Shown here: positions 1-6,173 of the stretch, piece after piece
How positions within the stretch are numbered: the stretch's first letter is position 1
Layout: the number at the start of each line of letters is the position of its first letter
DNA from: DATAFF01 sp036257595
GTDB lineage: Bacteria; Pseudomonadota; Alphaproteobacteria; Rhizobiales; Aestuariivirgaceae
Length of the DNA stretch: 16,622 nt
Direction of reading: 5' to 3'
Assembly: GCA_036257595.1 (NCBI GenBank)
Contig: DATAFF010000036.1
Coordinates: 1 to 16,622, forward strand
Translations under genes and position numbers: made by a program
Notes under the pieces: model-generated
Seen by the model: the letters and a program-made list of their open reading frames with translations, nothing else
Database searches by the model: none
Told to the model about the DNA's origin: nothing

Positions 1-130
1 AAGCGTCGTCGCCGCAGCATCGCTGGCCGCCTTGGCGACGGCGCTGACCGGTTATGCCTGGCGGCCGCTATCGGTCATCGAACGTACCGGCCTCGGTCTC
101 GCCGGACTCGCCTTGCTGTTTGTGAGCTAG
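1..130 (+). CDS. C-terminal fragment of a membrane protein, possibly TRAP-type permease
   Basis: The reading frame is open from the left edge (codons begin at base 2) to TAG at 128-130, giving 42 residues of a C-terminus. The fragment has a small-residue hydrophobic segment, a short polar linker containing WRPLSVIER, and a final hydrophobic segment ending LLFVS. Two helices joined by a short arginine/glutamate-containing loop at the very end resemble the C-terminus of fused TRAP transporter permeases, but the fragment is too short to be sure. It could be the tail of another polytopic transporter. The start lies outside the window. Confidence 0.45.
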   Translation, partial: SVVAAASLAALATALTGYAWRPLSVIERTGLGLAGLALLFVS

Positions 131-159
131 CCACTTGTGGCAACTCAGCATCGATGTTA

Positions 160-173
160 GGTTACATGTAACC
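160..173. promoter_or_regulatory. 14-bp perfect palindrome, probable autoregulatory operator of the toxin-antitoxin module
   Basis: GGTTACATGTAACC at 160-173 is a perfect dyad with no spacer. It ends 13 bases before the antitoxin ATG and just before the ribosome-binding GAGG at 178-181. MazE-type antitoxins, alone or with the toxin, usually repress their own promoter by binding short palindromes, so an operator role is inferred. A weak -35-like TTGTGG lies at 135-140. No convincing -10 box was found. Confidence 0.5.
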
Positions 174-186
174 AGACGAGGATTGC

Positions 187-411
187 ATGGCTTCCGCATC
201 ACGGCCCAAGCCGTCCCGCGCCAAGGTGCGCGAGCATCGAGAGAGGCTCAGGCGCCAAGGCTTGCGCCCGATACAGATTTGGGTGCCGGATGTGCGCGCG
301 CCAAGCTTTCGCCTGGCCGCTCATCGTCAGTCGCTCGCTGTCGCGCGCAGCAGGACCGCAATCGAGGATCAAAGGTTCATCGAGTCCGTCGCGGACTGGG
401 ATGATGCATGA
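187..411 (+). CDS. MazE-family antitoxin (DUF3018-like)
   Basis: This 74-residue protein is the labile antitoxin of a type II toxin-antitoxin pair. It starts with a basic region (SRAKVREHRERLRRQGLRP) followed by the conserved block IQIWVPDVRAPSF and an acidic C-terminus (EDQRFIESVADWDDA). This layout matches the short antitoxins annotated as MazE family/DUF3018: DNA-binding N-terminus, toxin-wrapping acidic C-terminus. The ATG has GAGG (178-181) five bases upstream. The stop overlaps the toxin start in ATGA (408-411), so the two genes are translationally coupled, antitoxin first. By family analogy it neutralises the downstream ribonuclease and represses the operon through the palindrome at 160-173. 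The family call is from sequence recognition only. Confidence 0.85.
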   Translation: MASASRPKPSRAKVREHRERLRRQGLRPIQIWVPDVRAPSFRLAAHRQSLAVARSRTAIEDQRFIESVADWDDA

Positions 412-758
412 AACGCGGCGAGGTGTGGACCGTTTCGGGCGGCAAGGACTATGCCGGAAAACCTCGACCGGTCGTCATTGTGCAAGATGACAGTTTCGAC
501 GCGACCGCTTCAATCACCATCTGCGCCTTCACGACCGATCCTACTGAAGCTCCCCTTTTTCGCCCTGTCATCCAGCCCAATGAAAAGAACGGCTTGCGCG
601 GGGTCTGTCGGCTGATGGCGGACAAGATCACGACCGTCACGAAGTCCAAGCTTGGTTCGCGGATTGGTCGGTTGGATGACCGCGACATTCTTCGTCTCAA
701 CCAAGCCATGTTGGTGTTCCTGGGTTTGGCAGGATCAGCAAGAGCAAGGGCGCGCTGA
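408..758 (+). CDS. MazF/PemK-family mRNA endoribonuclease toxin
   Basis: This 116-residue protein begins MKRGEVWTVSGG, the canonical start of the MazF/PemK fold, followed by KPRPVVIVQDD (the RPVVIV strand), an ITICAFTTDP strand and a CRLMADKITTVTKSKLG stretch that matches the conserved MazF segment around the catalytic groove. MazF toxins cleave single-stranded RNA at short motifs and halt translation. Length is normal for the family. The C-terminus ends in an Ala-Arg repeat (ARARAR), an ornament beyond the core domain. It overlaps the antitoxin stop by four bases (ATGA). The module sits between unrelated genes, a membrane protein tail and a TadG-like gene, as is usual for mobile toxin-antitoxin pairs, but no flanking repeats or integrase are visible. 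Cleavage specificity cannot be read from the sequence. Confidence 0.88.
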   Translation: MKRGEVWTVSGGKDYAGKPRPVVIVQDDSFDATASITICAFTTDPTEAPLFRPVIQPNEKNGLRGVCRLMADKITTVTKSKLGSRIGRLDDRDILRLNQAMLVFLGLAGSARARAR

Positions 759-786
759 GCTTCAGCTGCGCGTTCGCGACGAGGAG

Positions 787-805
787 TGCTAACCCGCTGC
801 TAACC
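787..805 (+). promoter_or_regulatory. Candidate CtrA-like binding box upstream of the TadG-like gene
   Basis: Two copies of TGCTAACC lie at 787-794 and 798-805, exactly 11 bases apart, so on the same helix face. Read as half-sites they give CTAA-N7-CTAAC (789-804), one mismatch per half from the alphaproteobacterial CtrA consensus TTAA-N7-TTAAC. The site is about 90 bases upstream of the preferred ATG at 895. CtrA controls pilus genes in Caulobacter, which fits a Tad-type gene. This is motif matching only, with no supporting -35/-10 pair. Confidence 0.3.
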
Positions 806-894
806 ATCGGCCTCGCGGGCATTTGATCCAATCGCTAGTCAACCTTAATTTGCACCATATTGGCCTACGTGCAATCCTCACGGGATCCTCCCCG

Positions 895-2103
895 ATGCGC
901 CTGGTTCGTTCGTGGTGGGCCGCTGCCAGCGGCAATGTCGGCGTGGCATTCGCGCTGGCGATAATTCCGCTGTGCGCCGTGCTCGGCATCGCGATCGATT
1001 ACCTTAGGGCGAGCAATCTACGAAATGTGCTCCAGGGCGCGGTGGATGCGGCGGTGCTCGCTGCCGGCGCCGAGGGTGGCAATGACGAGGCGGCGCTCAG
1101 AAACACCATCGCTCTCTACATGGATGCCAATTTGTCGGCCCATACCAAGGCCGCAGTGCGGGCGATCCGAATCACCTTTCGCAGGCCGGCGACGATCAGG
1201 GTCGAGGCCGAGGCGGTATCGCAGAACGCGCTTCTCAAGATCGTCGGCCTCAATGAAACGCCTGTCGCGGTTTCCAGCGAAGCGTTAAGAGCGAATCCGC
1301 TCGAAGTGGCGCTGGTGCTGGACAATACCGGCTCGATGTTGGGTGCACACGAGGCGGCGCTGCGCAAGGCCGTGCGAGAGCTGGCCGACACCCTCATGAT
1401 CGACCTGGCGGACGTGAAGGTGGCGGTGGTGCCGTTCTCGCAATATGTCAATGTCGGAGTCGAAAACCACGCGGCGCCCTGGCTCAAATTGCGTGCCATT
1501 CCAGCCGATGAAACCTGGACAGGTTGCGTCAGATCGCGGGCGCTGCCGCTCGACCTGACCGATCGCTTGCCGGAAGTCCCCTACCCGATCCTGACGCAAC
1601 AGACATCGCTTCCCCCCAATCAGTTCTGCCCGGGCCCCTTGACCCCGCTCACGGCCGATAAGTCTGTGGTGATTGCAGCTATAGATGGCATGGTCATGAA
1701 CGGCCAGACCTATATTCCCGCCGGACTGATGTGGGGCTGGAACGTGCTGTCGCATCATCCACCCTTCACCGAGGCGAGAGCCAAGAACGTGCGCAAGGCG
1801 ATGGTACTGATGACCGACGGGGCGAACACCCGCTCCAATTTCGCTTTTGGCTTCCACGAAGGCCGCGACATTCCTTTGGCGGTCGATACAATGCTGACCC
1901 TCTGCAGCAACATCAAGGAGGCAGGAATCCATTTGTACACGGTCGCCTTTGCCATCCCGGTCACCGACCAGCCGGTGATCGATCAGCTCAGGGAGTGCGC
2001 CAGCGACAGCGGCTCGGCATTCACCGCCGATGATGGCGCAGCACTTGTCCAGACGTTCAGCGACATCACCAGACAGCTGCAGAAGTTGCGGCTGGCTTGG
2101 TAG
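895..2103 (+). CDS. TadG-like pilus assembly protein with von Willebrand factor A domain
   Basis: The preferred product has 402 residues. It opens with a short basic stretch and a single hydrophobic segment (SGNVGVAFALAIIPLC), the typical Tad/TadE-G N-terminal anchor that follows an RxGN-type motif. A von Willebrand A domain follows, with the MIDAS-like sequence LVLDNTGSM (Asp143) and a later LMTDGANT strand (Asp308). Several cysteines in the second half may form disulfides on the periplasmic side. TadG-type proteins are minor pseudopilins or assembly factors of Flp/Tad pili. I prefer ATG at 895 over an in-frame TTG at 823, because the extra 24 residues would precede a normal Tad N-terminus; neither has a strong ribosome site. 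No other tad/cpa gene is nearby, so the gene is an orphan. It converges on the potassium transporter gene with 17 bases between stops. Confidence 0.8.
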   Translation: MRLVRSWWAAASGNVGVAFALAIIPLCAVLGIAIDYLRASNLRNVLQGAVDAAVLAAGAEGGNDEAALRNTIALYMDANLSAHTKAAVRAIRITFRRPATIRVEAEAVSQNALLKIVGLNETPVAVSSEALRANPLEVALVLDNTGSMLGAHEAALRKAVRELADTLMIDLADVKVAVVPFSQYVNVGVENHAAPWLKLRAIPADETWTGCVRSRALPLDLTDRLPEVPYPILTQQTSLPPNQFCPGPLTPLTADKSVVIAAIDGMVMNGQTYIPAGLMWGWNVLSHHPPFTEARAKNVRKAMVLMTDGANTRSNFAFGFHEGRDIPLAVDTMLTLCSNIKEAGIHLYTVAFAIPVTDQPVIDQLRECASDSGSAFTADDGAALVQTFSDITRQLQKLRLAW

Positions 2104-2120
2104 AAGCCGACTGCCTGTTG

Positions 2121-4043
2121 CTAGATCTCCAACTGAGTCCCGAGCTCCACCACCCGGCCGGTCGGGATCTTGAAGAAGCTGGTGGCGCTGGCGGAATTCA
2201 GCGCCATGAAGGCGAAGAGCCGCTCGCGCCACATCGCCATGCCCGGCCGCAAGCTCGGGACAATGGTCTCGCGGCTGACAAAGAACGAGGTCCGCATCAT
2301 GTCGAACTGCAGCCCATAAAGGCCGCGGCATTGGACCAAGGCTGCCGGAATGTCGGGCGACTCCATGAAGCCATAGCGCAGGATCAGCCGGTAGAAGCCG
2401 TTGCCGAGCTCGGACAGGCGCAACCGCTCCTCGCTCGCGACATAGGGCACATCGGCGGTAACCACCGTCAGGAACACCACCCGGTCATGAAGGGTCTGAT
2501 TGTGCTTCAAATTGTGCAGCAGCGCCACCGGAACACCTTCGGGTCGCGAGGTGAGGAACACGGCATTGCCCTTGGCACGCGGGATCTTGTCGCTCAGGGA
2601 GCGCATGAAGGTGTCGAACGGCATGGCATGGCGTGCCAATTGCTCCTGAACGAGCTCGCGGCCGCGTTTCCAGGTGGTGAGCACGGTGAAGGTGGTGAGA
2701 GCGACAAGGAGCGGGAACCAGCCGCCTTGCGGGATCTTGATGGCGTTGGCAGAGAAAAAGGCGAAGTCGACCAGGAACAGAGTGCCGGCGACGAGCGCCA
2801 CGACCAGTGGCTGCCAGCGCCACAACATTCCCATGACGAAGGCAATGAGAATCGTGTCGATCATCATCGTGCCGGTGACGGCAATGCCATAGGCAGCGGC
2901 GAGGTCGCTGGACGAGCCAAAGCCCACCACCAGACCGACGACGGCGCAATAGAGCGTCCAGTTGATGAACGGCACATAGATCTGGCCGCGCTCCTCGCCG
3001 GAGGTGTGGATAATCTTGAGCCGCGGCAGAAGGCCGAGCTGGATCGCCTGGCGGGCAACCGAGAAGGCGCCGGAAATCACTGCCTGCGAAGCGATGACCG
3101 TGGCGAGCGTGGCGAGGATGACCAGCGGCAGCAGGCCCCAATCGGGGGCAAGGCGGAAGAACGGGCTTTGAATTGCCTCGGCATCTTTTAGAAGCAGTGC
3201 ACCCTGACCGAAATAGTTGAGCAGCAGAGCCGGCTTGACGAAACTGAACCAGGCCAGGCGGATGGGCAGCCTGCCGAAATGGCCCATGTCGGTATAGAGC
3301 GCCTCGGCACCGGTTGCGGCAAGGAACACCGAGCCGAGCGCGAAAAAACCCTGCAGCGGATGGCTGGCAATGAAGCCGATGCCATGGAGCGGATTGGCGG
3401 CGTAGAGAATTTCCGGGGCGTTGAGCAGGTTGATGAGGCCCAGCAGGGCCAAAATCAGAAACCAGACCACCATGATGGGGCCGAACATCAAGCCGACGGT
3501 AGCAGTGCCATGTCTTTGGAGGGCGAAGAGACCGGTCAGGATCACCACGGTCAGAGGAATGACATAGCTCTTGAGCTGCGGTGTCACCACCTCGAGGCCC
3601 TCGACGGCGGAGAGCACCGAGATCGCCGGGGTGATCATGCTGTCGCCATAGAACAGCGCTGCAGCAAAGACGCCGAGCAGTGTGAGAAAACGGGCGGCGC
3701 GGGTGCCCTTGGTGACCTCGCTGACCAGGGCCAGAAGGGCGAGGCTGCCGCCCTCGCCGCGATTGTCGGCCCGCATGATGATGCTGACATATTTGACCGA
3801 CACCAGAATTATGATGGTCCAGAACACCAGCGACAGGATGCCGAGCAGATTCTGCGGCGTCACCGGCAGCGGATGATGTCCGGCAAAGGTCTCGCGCACG
3901 GCATAAAGCGGACTCGTGCCGATGTCGCCGAACACGATGCCGATGGTGGCAACCACGAGTCCCGCCAGCTTGTTGCCTTCTGCCTTCATCCGGTCATGCG
4001 TTGATTGAATGGCGCTCCAGAACAAACGCCGCGAGCCATCCAT
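2121..4043 (-). CDS. kup: Kup-family low-affinity potassium uptake transporter
   Basis: The 640-residue protein is a K+ transporter of the KUP/HAK/KT family, presumed to work as a proton-coupled importer in the inner membrane. The N-terminal signature GIVFGDIGTSPLYA is diagnostic. It is followed by about twelve hydrophobic segments over the first roughly 430 residues and a hydrophilic C-terminal domain, the usual layout (E. coli Kup is 622 residues). I place the start at the ATG 4041-4043, because a very strong purine site (GAGGGGGG) lies seven bases upstream. An in-frame TTG at 4070 would overlap the end of the dehydrogenase gene and has no site. The upstream SDR gene on the same strand stops 23 bases away, so the two are probably co-transcribed, although no functional link is obvious. 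Many Hyphomicrobiales carry more than one kup copy, so the symbol denotes the family. Confidence 0.93.
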   Translation of the reverse strand: MDGSRRLFWSAIQSTHDRMKAEGNKLAGLVVATIGIVFGDIGTSPLYAVRETFAGHHPLPVTPQNLLGILSLVFWTIIILVSVKYVSIIMRADNRGEGGSLALLALVSEVTKGTRAARFLTLLGVFAAALFYGDSMITPAISVLSAVEGLEVVTPQLKSYVIPLTVVILTGLFALQRHGTATVGLMFGPIMVVWFLILALLGLINLLNAPEILYAANPLHGIGFIASHPLQGFFALGSVFLAATGAEALYTDMGHFGRLPIRLAWFSFVKPALLLNYFGQGALLLKDAEAIQSPFFRLAPDWGLLPLVILATLATVIASQAVISGAFSVARQAIQLGLLPRLKIIHTSGEERGQIYVPFINWTLYCAVVGLVVGFGSSSDLAAAYGIAVTGTMMIDTILIAFVMGMLWRWQPLVVALVAGTLFLVDFAFFSANAIKIPQGGWFPLLVALTTFTVLTTWKRGRELVQEQLARHAMPFDTFMRSLSDKIPRAKGNAVFLTSRPEGVPVALLHNLKHNQTLHDRVVFLTVVTADVPYVASEERLRLSELGNGFYRLILRYGFMESPDIPAALVQCRGLYGLQFDMMRTSFFVSRETIVPSLRPGMAMWRERLFAFMALNSASATSFFKIPTGRVVELGTQLEI

Positions 4044-4066
4044 GCGGTTCCCCCCTCGTGTCCACC

Positions 4067-4834
4067 TCAATAGGTGGCGCGCCCTCCGCTGAGATCAAAA
4101 GTGAAGCCGGTCGAGAAACTGCATTCGGGCGAGACAATCCAGGCGATCATTGCCGCGATCTCGGTCAGCGTGCCCAGGCGCCGCATGGGAATTTTCTCGG
4201 TCATATAGTCGACAGTAGCCTGCGGCAGTTGGTCCACCATAGGCGTCTGGATGACTGCCGGCGCCAGCGCATTGATAGTGATCCCGGTCTCGGCATAGTC
4301 CTTGGCCATCGACTTGACCAGCCCGATCAGACCCGCCTTGCTCGCCGAATAAGCCGTCATACCGGCATTTCCCTCCTTCCCCGCAATCGAAGCGACATGG
4401 AGGAGCCGCCCGTAATTCTGCTCGAGCATGATCGGCAAGACGGCCTGGGAGACGAGCAGCGCCCCGCGGAGGTTGATCCGGTACACCGCGTCGAAATCGT
4501 CGAGATCGACCTCATGTGCCCGCAGATTGGTGCGACCGGTCACCCCGGCGCAGTTCACGACGCCGTCAATCCGGCCGAAATCCGCCATTGCCTTGGCCAC
4601 CGCAGCTGTCACGGATGCGGTTTCGGTGACATCACAGACAATCGCCGAGGCGCGCCCGCCGCCCCCCGCGATACGGCGGGCCACAGCCGCCGAGCCGCTT
4701 TCGTTCCTGTCCAGACAGCCGACGGCGACGCTTCGCCCTGCCAGGTACTCGGCTGCGGCGAGTCCGATGCCGCTCGCTGCGCCGATCACCAGCACGAAAT
4801 AGGGTCGATCCGCCAACGATCCCATGCAAGCCAC
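4067..4834 (-). CDS. Short-chain dehydrogenase/reductase (classical SDR, probably NAD-dependent)
   Basis: This 255-residue classical SDR has a complete set of motifs: glycine-rich cofactor loop GAASGIG (Gly18-Gly24), an aspartate at the end of the second strand (Asp42, favouring NAD(H) over NADP(H)), NCAG (94-97), and the catalytic tetrad Asn121, Ser149, Tyr162, Lys166 in YSASK. The C-terminal GGRATY is also typical. Substrates of such enzymes cannot be read from sequence; the closest general look is a 3-oxoacyl-reductase/sugar-alcohol dehydrogenase type. The start is uncertain: GGAGG at 4839-4843 is four bases from GTG at 4834 (used here) and 13 bases from ATG at 4825, so a product shorter by three residues is possible. 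It is the first gene of a likely two-gene unit with kup and diverges from the Dps gene. Confidence 0.88.
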   Translation of the reverse strand: MACMGSLADRPYFVLVIGAASGIGLAAAEYLAGRSVAVGCLDRNESGSAAVARRIAGGGGRASAIVCDVTETASVTAAVAKAMADFGRIDGVVNCAGVTGRTNLRAHEVDLDDFDAVYRINLRGALLVSQAVLPIMLEQNYGRLLHVASIAGKEGNAGMTAYSASKAGLIGLVKSMAKDYAETGITINALAPAVIQTPMVDQLPQATVDYMTEKIPMRRLGTLTEIAAMIAWIVSPECSFSTGFTFDLSGGRATY

Positions 4835-4875
4835 CCAACCTCCGGTCAGGCGGTCGACGCGTCAGCCCCGACCGT

Positions 4876-4906
4876 GACGGGCCATGCGTCTAGCATGGCC
4901 CCCGTC
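4876..4906. promoter_or_regulatory. Strong inverted repeat in the SDR/Dps divergent intergenic region
   Basis: GGGCCATGC (4879-4887) and GCATGGCCC (4893-4901) form a perfect 9-bp stem around the 5-base loop GTCTA. Outer GAC (4876-4878) and GTC (4904-4906) can extend it with a two-base bulge. Neither strand shows a T-run after the stem, so it is not a standard terminator. It lies about 42 bases upstream of the SDR start and about 90 bases upstream of the Dps start. It may be an operator or a leader RNA hairpin; the role is inferred from position only. Confidence 0.35.
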
Positions 4907-4991
4907 TGCCTGCCAGAACGAATTGCTTCCCTTTTTCCGCGTCCGCCGCAAGAATGGCGCCCCCAAATGCTCAATCAATGCGAGGTTGCCA

Positions 4992-5516
4992 GTGTCAAAG
5001 GACAAGACCCGAGATGCATCGAAACCCAGCGTGGCGCCGCTGGATACCCCGACCGATCTCAGCGCCAATGCGGTTCCGGTGATATCGAGCGCGCTCAATG
5101 CGCTGCTCGCCGATGCCTTCGCGCTCTATCTCAAGACCAAAAATTTCCACTGGCATGTCAGCGGACCGCATTTCCGCGACTATCATCTGCTGCTCGACGA
5201 GCAGGCGGGGCAGATCTTCGCCGCCACGGACGATATTGCCGAGAGGGTACGCAAGATCGGCGGCACGACGCTGCGCTCGATCGGCGATATTGCCAAGCTG
5301 CAGCGGGTCAAGGACAATGACGCCGAGTTCGTGCCGCCGCGCGACATGCTGCGTGAGCTCATGAACGATAACAAGGCGATGACCCACAATCTGCGCGAGG
5401 CGCGCGACATTGCCGACGAGCATGACGATGTCGGCACGACGCAGCTGCTCGAGACCTTCATCGACCAGGCGGAACGCCGAACCTGGTTCCTGTTCGAGGC
5501 GAGCCGCACCGAGTAA
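4992..5516 (+). CDS. dps: Dps-family DNA-binding ferritin-like iron-storage protein
   Basis: The 174-residue protein is a Dps mini-ferritin, forming a 12-subunit shell that oxidises and stores iron and protects DNA under starvation or peroxide stress. All five ferroxidase positions known from E. coli Dps are present with the same spacing: His53 (NFHWHV), His65, Asp69, then Asp80 and Glu84 (TDDIAER). The four-helix length is normal. The N-terminus (SKDKTRDASKPS) is lysine/arginine-containing and could bind DNA. I choose GTG at 4992 because GAGG (4982-4985) sits six bases upstream. The frame is open further upstream, but that extension is out of character for the family. Only three bases separate its stop from the TTG start of the MarC gene, so both are likely expressed together. 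No OxyR or Fur site was recognised. Confidence 0.93.
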   Translation: MSKDKTRDASKPSVAPLDTPTDLSANAVPVISSALNALLADAFALYLKTKNFHWHVSGPHFRDYHLLLDEQAGQIFAATDDIAERVRKIGGTTLRSIGDIAKLQRVKDNDAEFVPPRDMLRELMNDNKAMTHNLREARDIADEHDDVGTTQLLETFIDQAERRTWFLFEASRTE

Positions 5517-5519
5517 GCT

Positions 5520-6173
5520 TTGAACGACTTCATCAACTCGATCCTGCTGGTGTTCGCCGGCCTGTTCCCGATCGTCAATCCGGTCGGCGACGCTCCAATC
5601 TTCCTGACGCTCACCCGCCATTGCACCATGGGTGAGCGTCACACGCTGGCCAGCAAGGTGGCGGTCAACAGCTTCATCCTGCTGACCTTCTCGCTGTTTC
5701 TGGGCTCCTATGTGCTCGAGTTCTTCGGCATCACCCTGCCGGTCCTCAGGATCGCCGGGGGGCTGGTCGTCACGGCCTTCGGCTGGAAGCTGCTGCATGC
5801 CGGCGACACCCCGGATGGGAAGGATGACCAGGGGACGGCCGGCAATCAGGTCGACGCATTCTACCCGTTGACCATGCCGCTGACCGTCGGTCCGGGCTCG
5901 ATCTCGGTGGCCATTGCTCTCGGCTCGCAGCGGCCGCCAGCGGGTCAGGAGGTTCTCACCGCGCTCGCGACCCTGGCACTGGCGGCGGTGCTCGGGGTCG
6001 CGGCGATCGCTCTGTCGATCTATGTCTGTTATCGCTTTGCCGAGACCATCGTCTCGGTGCTCGGTCCGCGTGGCACCGATGTGGTGATGCGGCTGTCGGC
6101 CTTCATCCTGCTCTGCATCGGGATCCAGATCATGTGGGCCGGCTATTCGAGCCTGGTGCACCCCGCACCTTGA
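5520..6173 (+). CDS. MarC-family (UPF0056) inner-membrane protein
   Basis: This 217-residue polytopic membrane protein has about six hydrophobic segments. The N-terminal block LLVFAGLFPIVNPVGDAPIFLTLT is the hallmark of MarC/UPF0056 proteins, and the mid-region motif FYPLTMPLTVGPGSISVAIALG is the second conserved half. Function is unsettled: the family was named for the E. coli mar locus, but a drug-resistance role was not upheld. It probably transports an unknown substrate. The start is TTG at 5520, three bases after the Dps stop, with only a weak purine stretch overlapping the end of dps, so translation may depend on coupling to dps. The 3' end overlaps the convergent flavoenzyme gene by 44 bases (6130-6173). 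Confidence 0.88.
   Translation: MNDFINSILLVFAGLFPIVNPVGDAPIFLTLTRHCTMGERHTLASKVAVNSFILLTFSLFLGSYVLEFFGITLPVLRIAGGLVVTAFGWKLLHAGDTPDGKDDQGTAGNQVDAFYPLTMPLTVGPGSISVAIALGSQRPPAGQEVLTALATLALAAVLGVAAIALSIYVCYRFAETIVSVLGPRGTDVVMRLSAFILLCIGIQIMWAGYSSLVHPAP

Noticed and set aside
750..771. Stem-loop after the toxin gene (GCGCGCTGA with a bulged partner)
   Set aside because: The stem is interrupted, overlaps the toxin stop, and no T-run follows, so I do not call it a terminator.
2097..3191. Long plus-strand open frame opposite kup
   Set aside because: The translation is hydrophilic, compositionally odd and lacks motifs, while the minus strand has an unmistakable Kup signature.
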